The translations under genes were made by a program, and so were the position numbers. Source: an uncultured bacterium (lineage in GTDB: Bacteria > Actinomycetota > Coriobacteriia > Coriobacteriales > Coriobacteriaceae). Taken from it: 64,000 nucleotides of DNA. The stretch lies in NCBI GenBank assembly GCA_905215505.1, contig CAJMPU010000011.1:7883-71882 (forward strand), read 5' to 3'. Every line of letters begins with the position of its first letter. Positions within the stretch are counted from its first letter, which is position 1. The notes below the pieces were generated by a model. It searched no databases. It was not told the DNA's origin and worked only from the letters and a program-made list of their open reading frames with translations. Positions 15,565-23,532 of this stretch are shown piece by piece.

Positions 15565-16988
15565 GGATCTGCTTGGTACTCGAGGGTTGCTACCCCTATG
15601 TGCACGGCGGCGTGTCCACGTGGATGCATGGCTACATTACGGCCATGCCCGAGCACGAGTTTGTGCTGTGGGTGATTGGCGCACATGCCGAGGACCGCGG
15701 CAAGTTTGTCTACGAGCTGCCCGGCAACGTGGTCGAGGTGCACGAGGTGTTCCTGGACGATGCCCTGCGGCTTTCGGGCGAGCAGCACGAAGCCAGTTTT
15801 GACGACCGCGAGCGCGAGGCGCTGCGCCGCCTGGTGTCGCTCTCCAATCCGGACTGGGACGTGTTGTTCGATATCTTTCAGCGCCGTCGCGTGCACCCGC
15901 TCTCGTTTTTGCAGAGCCGCACGTTTATGGATATCTTTCGCGACGTGTGCCTGGCCGAGTACCCATACACGCCCTTTGCCGATGCATTCCACACCATGCG
16001 CTCCATGCTGTTGCCCGTGCTCTACCTTCTGGGCAGCGAGGTGCCGGTGGCCGATGTGTATCACGCCATCTCGACCGGCTACGGCGGCCTGCTCGCCTGC
16101 CTGGGCTCAAGCGTTCACCAGGCTCCGGTGCTGCTGACCGAGCACGGAATTTATACACGTGAGCGCGAGGAAGAGATCATTCGCGCCGACTGGGTGGTGC
16201 CCTCGTTTAAGGACCGCTGGATTCGCTTTTTCTACCTGCTTTCGGAGGAGATCTACCGCCGCGCCTTCCGCGTGACCAGCCTATTCCACAACGCCCGCAA
16301 GACGCAGATTGATATGGGCTGCGATGCGGACAAATGCCTGGTCATCCCCAACGGCATCCAGTTCGATCGCTTTAAGGATATTCCCTTAAAGACCGATGAC
16401 GGCTGGGTGGACATTGGCGCGGTGGTGCGCCTGGCGCCCATCAAGGATGTCAAGACCATGATTTATGCCTTCTTTGAGCTGCACGAGCGCCTGCCCAAGG
16501 TGCGCCTGCACATCATGGGCGGCGTGGACGACGAGGAGTACGGCGCCGAGTGCCACGCGCTGGTCGAAACCCTGGGCGTGCGCGACCTGATCTTTACCGG
16601 CCGCGTCAACGTGGTCGAGTACATGGAAAAGCTCGACTTTACCATTTTGACGAGCATCTCCGAGGGCCAGCCGCTCAGCGTGCTGGAGTCGCTTGCCGCG
16701 CGCCGTCCCTGCGTGACGACTGAGGTGGGCTGCTGCCGTGAGTTGCTCGAAGGCGCCCCGGGCGACGACTTTGGCGTGGCGGGTTTTGTGACGCCGCCCA
16801 TGTATCGCAAGGGCTTGGCCGATGCCATGGAACGCATGTGCACAAGCCGCGCTCGTCGCATTGAGATGGGGGAGCGCGGCCAGCGTCGCGTTGCCACGTA
16901 CTTCTTGCACGAGCAGATGCTCGCCAACTATCGCGCGCTGTACGACGAGACGGCGCAAGCGTTTGACCTGCCCAGAGAGGGGGAGTAG
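15561..16988 (+). CDS. pelF: PelF glycosyltransferase (GT4)
   Basis: A 475-residue GT-B glycosyltransferase. The N-terminus MRICLVLEGCYPYVHGGVSTW is the typical PelF start, with the GGVS loop. The GT4 motif EGQPLSVLE gives the E-x7-E pair (E368, E376). PelF is the cytosolic polymerase that uses UDP-linked amino sugars to build Pel. The ATG at 15561 overlaps the deacetylase stop by four bases, and pelG starts three bases after the pelF stop. It has normal length with no odd features. Confidence 0.85.
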   Translation: MRICLVLEGCYPYVHGGVSTWMHGYITAMPEHEFVLWVIGAHAEDRGKFVYELPGNVVEVHEVFLDDALRLSGEQHEASFDDREREALRRLVSLSNPDWDVLFDIFQRRRVHPLSFLQSRTFMDIFRDVCLAEYPYTPFADAFHTMRSMLLPVLYLLGSEVPVADVYHAISTGYGGLLACLGSSVHQAPVLLTEHGIYTREREEEIIRADWVVPSFKDRWIRFFYLLSEEIYRRAFRVTSLFHNARKTQIDMGCDADKCLVIPNGIQFDRFKDIPLKTDDGWVDIGAVVRLAPIKDVKTMIYAFFELHERLPKVRLHIMGGVDDEEYGAECHALVETLGVRDLIFTGRVNVVEYMEKLDFTILTSISEGQPLSVLESLAARRPCVTTEVGCCRELLEGAPGDDFGVAGFVTPPMYRKGLADAMERMCTSRARRIEMGERGQRRVATYFLHEQMLANYRALYDETAQAFDLPREGE

Positions 16989-16991
16989 CCG

Positions 16992-18536
16992 GTGGCCGGA
17001 ATCGGTTTTGAGCTCAAACGCCTATTTAGGCGCAAGGGTCTGTTTGCCACGATGCGCGCCTATGGCTACGCCGGCATTGTGTGCACGGGCCCTATGCTGC
17101 TGGGCGTGCTACTCCAGGTGGGCATCTTGGTGCTGTGCGGTCTGTGGGGCGTGGGGCGCGCCAACCAGGATCTGCTGGTGTGCATGGTGACCTATACGCT
17201 GCTGGCGTCGCTTACGCTCACGAGCTTTTTTTCCATGCCGGTCACGCGCTTTTTGGCCGACATGCTCTTTGCCGAGCGCGAGGATGAGATCTTGCCTTCG
17301 TTTTGGGGCTCCAACGCCATCATGCTCGTTGCGGGCACGGTGCTCTACGGCGTCTTTTTGCTGTTCTCGGGCGCCACGCTGCTGCAGGGGCTGCTGTGCC
17401 TGTGGCTGTTCAACATTATGATCGTCAACTGGAACGGTATGAGTTACCTCACGGCCATCAAGGATTACCGCGGTATCCTGTGCAGCTTTGCGGCTGCCAT
17501 TGGTGTGGCATGCCTGTGCGCCCTGGCCGCGCTGGCACTTGGGCTGCCGCCGGTCGAGGGCCTGTTGGTGTCAATCGCCCTAGGCTACGGCGTCATGCTC
17601 GCCTGGGATGTGGTACTGCTGTACCGGTATTTTCCACGGAGTGACCGGAGTCCCTGGCGTTTTTTGCGCTGGCTCGACCAATTTATGCCGCTTGCGCTTA
17701 CGGGGCTGTTTACCAACTTGGGGCTTTTCGCACACCTGGTTATTATCTGGGCGGGTCCTATTGGCGTGCAGATCAAAGGCCTGTTTTACGGGGCTCCTTA
17801 CCATGACGTGCCCGCACTCATTGCGTTTTTGACCACACTCGTCACGACCGTCAACTTTGTGGTGTCGGTCGAGGTCAATTTCTATCCGCGCTACCGTGAC
17901 TACTACAGCCTGTTTAACGACGGCGGCGTGGTGGGCGATATTGTGGTGGCCGAGGAGGAGATGCTCTCCACGCTCAACAGCGAACTGCGCTTTTGCGCGC
18001 TCAAGCAGCTGTTTGTGACGGCGGCGGTCATTTCGCTCGAGACCACAGTGCTCTCGGCCCTGCCGCTGGGCTTTAACAACCTTATGCACGGGTATTTTCG
18101 CACGTTATGCGTAGGCTACGGCCTGTATGCCGTGGGCAACACGATCCTGCTTATCTTGCTGTACTTTACCGACTACAAGGGAGCCGTTCTGGCCTCGGGC
18201 CTGTTTGCCGGTGTGGCAGGGCTGGCGACCGCCGTGTCGTTGCTTTTGCCGCAGCAGTTTTACGGCTTTGGCTTTTTGTTGGGTGCGGTGGTGTTTTTTA
18301 TCGTGGCCCTGCTGCGGCTCGATACCTATACCGCCAACTTGCCGTATCGTATCCTGAGCCAGCAGCCCATTGTGGCGACCGACAAAACGGGTCGCTTTAC
18401 ACAACTGGGCCGCTTGCTCGACCGTGCCGAGCAGCGCTATGAGGAAGCCCGCCATAAGGGCGAGCCGCATGGCGTTTTTGAGCGCACGGTGGTCCGTGTG
18501 TATCGCAACCATTGGGGAGGTTCTGATGACCGATAG
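16992..18536 (+). CDS. pelG: PelG-like Wzx/MATE-fold membrane transporter
   Basis: A 514-residue polytopic protein starting MAGIGFELKRLFRRKGL, the characteristic PelG N-terminus, followed by about twelve membrane segments. PelG belongs to the Wzx/flippase-like superfamily and forms the inner-membrane Pel complex with PelD and PelE, guiding polymer across the membrane. The GTG at 16992 lies three bases after the pelF stop, with GAGAGGGGG just before. The last 60 residues are soluble and charged (YEEARHKGEPHGVFERT). The end overlaps the next gene by eleven bases. Confidence 0.85.
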   Translation: MAGIGFELKRLFRRKGLFATMRAYGYAGIVCTGPMLLGVLLQVGILVLCGLWGVGRANQDLLVCMVTYTLLASLTLTSFFSMPVTRFLADMLFAEREDEILPSFWGSNAIMLVAGTVLYGVFLLFSGATLLQGLLCLWLFNIMIVNWNGMSYLTAIKDYRGILCSFAAAIGVACLCALAALALGLPPVEGLLVSIALGYGVMLAWDVVLLYRYFPRSDRSPWRFLRWLDQFMPLALTGLFTNLGLFAHLVIIWAGPIGVQIKGLFYGAPYHDVPALIAFLTTLVTTVNFVVSVEVNFYPRYRDYYSLFNDGGVVGDIVVAEEEMLSTLNSELRFCALKQLFVTAAVISLETTVLSALPLGFNNLMHGYFRTLCVGYGLYAVGNTILLILLYFTDYKGAVLASGLFAGVAGLATAVSLLLPQQFYGFGFLLGAVVFFIVALLRLDTYTANLPYRILSQQPIVATDKTGRFTQLGRLLDRAEQRYEEARHKGEPHGVFERTVVRVYRNHWGGSDDR

Positions 18537-20295
18537 GATGATGTCGCGCCGTCGACTGATTGAAACGGCTGCCGGCGCGCTGCTGCTTTCGGGCTGCTCG
18601 GTGCAGGAAGACTCCTCGACCAAAAAGGTCAAAAAGCAGGACAAGATTAAAAAGGCCGAGGCCTCGGACGGCACCAAGCACCTTCGCGACAAGGACGAGC
18701 TCTACGAGGTCTACGATGACTCGGGCATTGTGACCATGTACCTGACGGTCTCGCGCGGCAACAGCTCCGAGAACACTGATCATAGCTGGGCCGAGATCAA
18801 TACGTACTCGGTTTATGACTACGCCGACATGGGCGTGGCACGCTATCAGGTTATGGGCCTTTTGCAGGCGGGCGACGAAGACGGCCCAGTGGCCGGCGAG
18901 GTTGGCTATGGCGAGGAAGCGCCCAATGCTACCGTGCAGGTGCGCGGCCAGACGTCGAGCGGTTATACGCAGAAGAATTACAAGGTGGAGCTCAAAAAAG
19001 GAAAGGGTACCTGGCGCCAGCAGCGCGCGATTGCGCTCAACAAGCATATGGGCGAGGGTATGCGTTTTCGCAACAAGATGGCCTACGACCTTATCCGCGG
19101 GATTCCCCAGATGATGGGCCTGCGCACGCAGTTTGTGCATCTGTGGGTGTGCGACCAGACCGAAAAGTCCAACGATACCTTTGAGGACTACGGCCTGTTT
19201 ACGCAGGTGGAGCAGCTCAACAAGACGGCGCTTAAGGCACATGGCCTGGATAAGAGCGGGCACCTGTATAAGGTGAACAGCTTTGATTTCCATCGCTACG
19301 AGAACACCATTAAACTTGCCGACGATCCCGACTACAACCAGGCAAACTTCGAGGGCATGCTCGAGATTAAGGGCGATTCGGACCACACCAAGCTCATCGA
19401 GATGCTCGATGCGCTCAACGACGAATCGCAAAAGATCGATAACGTGCTCGACACCTACTTTGATACCGAGAATCTGGTCTATTGGCTGGCGTTTCAGATC
19501 CTGACGGGCAACTGCGATACTCAGAACCGTAACTGTTATCTGTACAGCCCGCTCAACTCAAATACCTGGTACTTTTTAGATTGGGATAACGACGGAATGC
19601 TGCGTAAGCTGGAGCTTTCTCTTGCCGGGTTCTCGGACTATGCGAGCTGGGAGCGCGGCGTAAGCAACTACTGGGGCAACGTGCTATTCAATCGTGCGCT
19701 GCGCAGCAAATCGTTCCGCAGTGAGCTCGACCGCGCCGTAAAGGACCTGCGCTCGTATATGACCGAGGCGCGCCTGGCCAAGATGATTAGACATTATCGC
19801 GAGGTTACCGAATCGTTGGTCTTTGCTTCGCCCGATATCGACAATCTGCCTGTCACCAAGGACCAATACGAGCAAATCGCCGCGGCGATTCCCTCCGAGA
19901 TCGAGGAGAACTACAAGAGCTTTCGCGAGAGCTATAAAAAGCCCATGCCGTTCTACATTGGCGTGCCGCAGATCGATAACGGTAAGCTGCGCATTAACTG
20001 GGATGCGTCCTACGATTTTAAGGCGCGCGACATTCGCTATACCGTGGAGCTGGCGCGTGACTATGCCATCAAGGACGTGTTTTTTAAGGCCGAGGACGTG
20101 CTGCTGCCTGAGGTGACCTGCGATGCGCCCGATACTGGCCAGTATTTTGTGCGCGTGCGTGCCACCAACTCAGACGGCTATACGCAAGATGCGTTTGACT
20201 ACTATGTGACCGACGACGGCAAACACTACGGCATGAAGTGTTTTTACGTGCAGGACGGTGGTAAGGTCGTGGAGGACACGTATGAGGAGGGCTAG
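18526..20295 (+). CDS. CotH-family lipoprotein in pel operon
   Basis: A 589-residue secreted protein. The N-terminus MMSRRRLIETAAGALLLSGC shows a twin-arginine-like RRL followed by a lipobox (LLSGC, C24), so it is probably a lipoprotein. The next ~30 residues are a Lys/Asp linker. The body is CotH-like (RGQTSSGYTQKNYKVEL, LNKHMGEGMRFRNKMAYDL, YFLDWDNDGM), a family with an atypical protein-kinase fold first known from spore coats and invasive fungi. CotH genes also travel with exopolysaccharide clusters in Gram-positives. Its substrate here is unknown. The start at ATG 18526 has GGGGAGG five bases upstream and overlaps pelG. Confidence 0.75.
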   Translation: MTDRMMSRRRLIETAAGALLLSGCSVQEDSSTKKVKKQDKIKKAEASDGTKHLRDKDELYEVYDDSGIVTMYLTVSRGNSSENTDHSWAEINTYSVYDYADMGVARYQVMGLLQAGDEDGPVAGEVGYGEEAPNATVQVRGQTSSGYTQKNYKVELKKGKGTWRQQRAIALNKHMGEGMRFRNKMAYDLIRGIPQMMGLRTQFVHLWVCDQTEKSNDTFEDYGLFTQVEQLNKTALKAHGLDKSGHLYKVNSFDFHRYENTIKLADDPDYNQANFEGMLEIKGDSDHTKLIEMLDALNDESQKIDNVLDTYFDTENLVYWLAFQILTGNCDTQNRNCYLYSPLNSNTWYFLDWDNDGMLRKLELSLAGFSDYASWERGVSNYWGNVLFNRALRSKSFRSELDRAVKDLRSYMTEARLAKMIRHYREVTESLVFASPDIDNLPVTKDQYEQIAAAIPSEIEENYKSFRESYKKPMPFYIGVPQIDNGKLRINWDASYDFKARDIRYTVELARDYAIKDVFFKAEDVLLPEVTCDAPDTGQYFVRVRATNSDGYTQDAFDYYVTDDGKHYGMKCFYVQDGGKVVEDTYEEG

Positions 20296-21073
20296 CGCGC
20301 TGCTTGAGCGCCTTACGGCTCCGCCTGTGCGTGCCACGCAGGAGCGTTACCGCCACGAGCTCAAATATCTCATTAACGAGGGCGAGCACGCTGCGCTTGC
20401 CTGCCGCATGGCGCCGGTTTTTAAACTGGACAAGTATGCGCGGGCGGGTGTTTACACCATTCGCAGCCTGTACTTTGACGACTACTGCAACTCGGCCTAC
20501 GAGGAAAAAGACGCCGGTATTCTCATGCGCAAAAAGTATCGCGTGCGCATCTACAACGGCAGCGACAAGGTGATTAAGCTCGAGCGCAAAAAGAAGTACG
20601 GTAGCTGGATCTACAAGGAGGACGCACCACTCACGCGCGGCGAGTTTGAGCAGATTCTGGCTGGCGACTACGGCTTTTTGCTGAGGAGCCCCTATCCGCT
20701 CTGCCGCGAGTTCTACATCGAGTGCATCTGCAACATGATGCGCCCGCGGACCATCGTGGACTACGAGCGCGAGCCGTGGGTGATGGACGAGGGCACCGTG
20801 CGCATTACGTTTGACATGAACGTGCGTGCCGCGGTGGGAAGCTTCGATATCTTTGACGCGACCTTGCCCGCGCTGCCGGTCCTGGAGCCCGGCAAGCTGG
20901 TGATGGAGGTCAAGTTTACCGAGTTTTGCCCGCAGCTGGTGCGCGATATGGTGCCGCCGGGCACGGCCGAGCTCACGGCGGTCTCCAAGTACTGTCTGTG
21001 TTACGAAAAGACTGCCTACCTGCGCGGATTTAATTACTGGCAATCGGATTTTGAGAACCGAGGGGATATTTAG
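20282..21073 (+). CDS. VTC-domain (polyphosphate polymerase-like) protein
   Basis: A 263-residue stand-alone VTC domain. The tunnel-fold motifs are YRHELKYLI (~22-30), IRSLYFDD, KYRVRIYN, IKLERKKKYG and VMEVKFTEF, giving the basic residues that bind phosphate chains in yeast Vtc4. No SPX domain or membrane segment is present. ATG 20282 overlaps the CotH stop and has GGAGG seven bases upstream. Bacterial VTC proteins often travel with CotH and DUF4956 genes. Whether this one makes polyphosphate is not shown by sequence. Confidence 0.75.
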   Translation: MRRASALLERLTAPPVRATQERYRHELKYLINEGEHAALACRMAPVFKLDKYARAGVYTIRSLYFDDYCNSAYEEKDAGILMRKKYRVRIYNGSDKVIKLERKKKYGSWIYKEDAPLTRGEFEQILAGDYGFLLRSPYPLCREFYIECICNMMRPRTIVDYEREPWVMDEGTVRITFDMNVRAAVGSFDIFDATLPALPVLEPGKLVMEVKFTEFCPQLVRDMVPPGTAELTAVSKYCLCYEKTAYLRGFNYWQSDFENRGDI

Positions 21074-21076
21074 ACC

Positions 21077-21742
21077 ATGAGCACCAGGGGCTTTTTTAAG
21101 AACTCCGTCTTGGAGGCGTTTGGCCAGGTCGACCCTGCCAAGATCGGTCTATCGCTGCTCGTGGCGCTTGCCATGGGCATCCTGATCTACTACGTGTACA
21201 AGCGCTTTTTTACCGGTGTGGTCTATTCGCGCAGCTTTGCCGTGACGCTCGTGGGTATGTGCGTGCTTACCTGCATGGTTACGCTTGCGATCTCGACCAA
21301 CGTGGTCATCTCGCTCGGTATGGTCGGTGCTCTGTCCATCGTTCGCTATCGTACGGCGGTCAAGGACCCGCTCGACCTGCTCTACCTGTTTTGGGCCATT
21401 ACCACGGGCATTACGGCAGGCGCCGGCATGTACGCGCTCGTGGGGCTTACGGCGGTGGTGATCGTGGTGATGATCGCCGGCTTTGCGAGCCACCAGGACA
21501 AGGCGCGCGTGTACATGATGGTGATTCACTACACGGGCCAGACCGCCGGCGACGATATCGTTCGCGCGTTTGGACGCACCAAGTTCACTGTCAAGTCCAA
21601 GACCATGCGCGGCGACAAGGTCGAGATGGCCGTCGAGGTGTTCTCGGACGGCGTGGATATGCCCTACGCCGATGCGATTCGCGCGCTCGACGGCGTTGAG
21701 GACCTGACGCTCATCCAGTACAACGGCGAATATCACGGCTAG
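21077..21742 (+). CDS. DUF4956 membrane protein
   Basis: A 221-residue protein with about four membrane segments in the first 140 residues (AKIGLSLLVALAMGILIYY, FAVTLVGMCVLTCMVTLAI, VVISLGMVGALSIVRYRT, GLTAVVIVVMIAGFA) and a soluble ferredoxin-like C-terminal domain. GALSIVRYRTAVKDPLD is the typical DUF4956 core. The gene starts three bases after the VTC gene and is the last gene of the pel-linked operon. Function is unknown. Its repeated pairing with VTC and CotH proteins suggests a joint role at the membrane. Confidence 0.75.
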   Translation: MSTRGFFKNSVLEAFGQVDPAKIGLSLLVALAMGILIYYVYKRFFTGVVYSRSFAVTLVGMCVLTCMVTLAISTNVVISLGMVGALSIVRYRTAVKDPLDLLYLFWAITTGITAGAGMYALVGLTAVVIVVMIAGFASHQDKARVYMMVIHYTGQTAGDDIVRAFGRTKFTVKSKTMRGDKVEMAVEVFSDGVDMPYADAIRALDGVEDLTLIQYNGEYHG

Positions 21743-21775
21743 TTTGGTTCAGTTTTATTTAAGGAGCGGTGTCGC

Positions 21776-22768
21776 GTGGATGTGCAGCAGCTTGAAGAGA
21801 CCTGGGCCGTAGGGGCCGGCGCACGTGAAACGTGCCTTGTTGCGGCCTCGCATGTGCCGGCGGCTCTGTCGCTGCTGGGTATTGTGCGTCCCGGTGACCG
21901 CCTGGTGGCCTTTGCGGATGACTTTGCCGATGCGTTTGCGCGCGGCTTTGATGCCTACGACGTTGTGCTCGTGGGGGAGCCGTCGGTTGCGGCGTTTGCC
22001 GCCGCGTCCGAGGGTTTTGCCACCGCGTTTGATGCCGAGGTGCCGCACCTGTGGTGGTTTGTGAATTCAATCGGCGGCTTTGGCCTGCGTGTTCCCGATT
22101 TGCGCGCGCTGGGTCGGGCGGCGCGTGAGGCTCATGCGCTGCTGGTTGTGGACAACACCGTGGCGTCGGCTTTTGGCTGCGATCCGCTGCGGCTGGGTGC
22201 TGCGCTGTCGCTCGAGGCGCTCGATCGCGTGTGTGCCGACGAAGCTCCGCGCAAGCTCGTCGCCGTCTCGGTGGCGCGCTCGCAGCTCAAGCGCCATCGT
22301 GTGGATGCAGCTGCCGAGTGCACGCATGCCCTGCTTGAGGGCTGTGGCTTGGCCAAGCTTGATTTGACTGCTGACGAGGCCGACGTGCTGGAGCGCGGGC
22401 TGGACTCGCTCGATGCTCGCATGCAGGCTCACTTCGACCGCGCACGTGCACTGGCCGAGTATCTGGCTGCCAACGAGATGGTGCGCAACGTGCGCTATCC
22501 AGGGCTGGGTTCGCATCCCGATCATGCGGTTGCAACGGGAATCCTCGAGCACGGCTTTGGCCCGGCAGTTGAGTTTGACCTTATCGAGCGAAGTGCGGGT
22601 GAGCTGTTCGACACATTGCCGGGGGAGTTCCGCACATCACCCGCCGGCGGCGCAACAACGCGCCTTTCGGCCCCGCGCGGTAAGCAGGGGGGTGCCATCC
22701 GCCTCTTCGCCGGCACCGACGACCCTCTGCAGGTGGCTGCCACTCTCGATAACGCCCTTCGCAAGTAG
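21776..22768 (+). CDS. Cys/Met-metabolism PLP-fold protein lacking usual lysine motif
   Basis: A 330-residue protein of the trans-sulfuration (cystathionine gamma-synthase/beta-lyase) fold. LVVDNTVASAFGCDPLRLGA (D126, N127, T128) matches the PLP-ring aspartate segment. The C-terminal ATRLSAP-type end and NVRYPGLGSHPDHAVA also match the family. The Schiff-base segment, normally S-A-T-K-Y/F-x-x-G-H, reads VSVARSQLKRH instead, so the expected lysine is Arg168 or absent. It is also shorter than the family norm (~380). It may be an inactive homologue with a regulatory or unknown role. The GTG start has AAGGAG eleven bases upstream. It lies 33 bases after the DUF4956 gene. Confidence 0.65.
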   Translation: MDVQQLEETWAVGAGARETCLVAASHVPAALSLLGIVRPGDRLVAFADDFADAFARGFDAYDVVLVGEPSVAAFAAASEGFATAFDAEVPHLWWFVNSIGGFGLRVPDLRALGRAAREAHALLVVDNTVASAFGCDPLRLGAALSLEALDRVCADEAPRKLVAVSVARSQLKRHRVDAAAECTHALLEGCGLAKLDLTADEADVLERGLDSLDARMQAHFDRARALAEYLAANEMVRNVRYPGLGSHPDHAVATGILEHGFGPAVEFDLIERSAGELFDTLPGEFRTSPAGGATTRLSAPRGKQGGAIRLFAGTDDPLQVAATLDNALRK

Positions 22769-22783
22769 CTAATCGGGGTCTGT

Positions 22784-22943
22784 GTCACGAAAACGGCCTA
22801 TTTACTACGTTTAAGCAATAGGGGTCGACCACACCCGCCTATTTTGAAAATTACCAAGCTGTTTACCAGCGGTTTTAATTTCATAATGTCCGGTATGGTC
22901 GTGGGTGTTCAACTAAACGTAGTAGATGGGCCCGTTTTGTGGC
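22784..22943. repeat. Long imperfect palindromic element
   Basis: The left end (22784-22812) and the right end (22911-22943) are inverted copies sharing AAACGG, CAT/TAT, TACTACGTTTA. The pairing continues inward (GACCACACCC at 22827-22836 against its complement near 22892-22906). The whole region can fold into one hairpin of about 160 bases with an AT-rich tip. It lies between the PLP-fold gene and the convergent ModE-like gene, and no gene lies inside it. Confidence 0.6.
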
Positions 22944-22991
22944 GCGAGCCTCAACCCGAGGGCGCTGTGGGCTAAAAACCGCCTAAAAGGA

Positions 22992-23339
22992 CTACTCCGC
23001 GTTGATGCTGGCGATGAGGACGTCGGCTTTGGCGGCTATGGCCTGGTTGATGTCGGCCTGCAGCTCCTCGTAGACCGCTATGGCGCGCTCGCCGGCGGGG
23101 GTGAGCGATGATCCGCGGGCTCCGTCGCGCTCGATGAGCTTGCAGCCCAGCTGGCCTTCGGCCTCGTTTACGATGCGCCAGGCCTTGGAATACGCCATGC
23201 CCATGCTCTTGGCGGCACGGTTGAGCGAGTGTTCGTGGGCAATACCCTGCAGCAGCAAGACGCAGCCGTGGCCGAACACGCCCGGCAGGTCTTTGTCGCA
23301 CGCTTGAATGACCAACTTTGCCGTCGTCTTGTACTTCAT
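22992..23339 (-). CDS. ModE-like winged-helix regulator
   Basis: A 115-residue protein equal to the DNA-binding domain of ModE (LysR-type winged helix): 'HEHSLNRAAKSMGMAYSKAWRIVNEAE' is the helix-turn-helix and 'LIERDGARGSSLTPAGERAI' the wing. The molybdate-binding MOP domains of full ModE are absent, as in many short ModE-like proteins. The ATG at 23339 is preferred over GTG 23348 because GGAG lies four bases before the ATG. No molybdate transport genes lie nearby, so the target is unknown. Confidence 0.75.
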   Translation of the reverse strand: MKYKTTAKLVIQACDKDLPGVFGHGCVLLLQGIAHEHSLNRAAKSMGMAYSKAWRIVNEAEGQLGCKLIERDGARGSSLTPAGERAIAVYEELQADINQAIAAKADVLIASINAE

Positions 23340-23424
23340 ACGCTCCACGTCTCCCCGCTAAAGTGTTTGCTGGGCAAACGCAAAGCCTGCGTCAAACCCT
23401 CGTGTGCTCTTCTTAAATCATGCA

Positions 23425-23453
23425 TTGTAGCAGTCAAAGTGCGTTAAGATACT
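23425..23453 (+). promoter_or_regulatory. Probable sigma-70 promoter of guaB
   Basis: TTGTAG (23425-23430) and GATACT (23448-23453) are separated by 17 bases. They lie about 80 bases upstream of the guaB start. Each hexamer matches consensus at four of six positions. Confidence 0.4.
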
Positions 23454-23532
23454 TCCCCAGTATTGGGCGCCCAAGGTTGGGCTGGGTCCTACGAGGCCTG
23501 CAGCCGACCGGTCGCATGGAAAAAGGAGAAAC

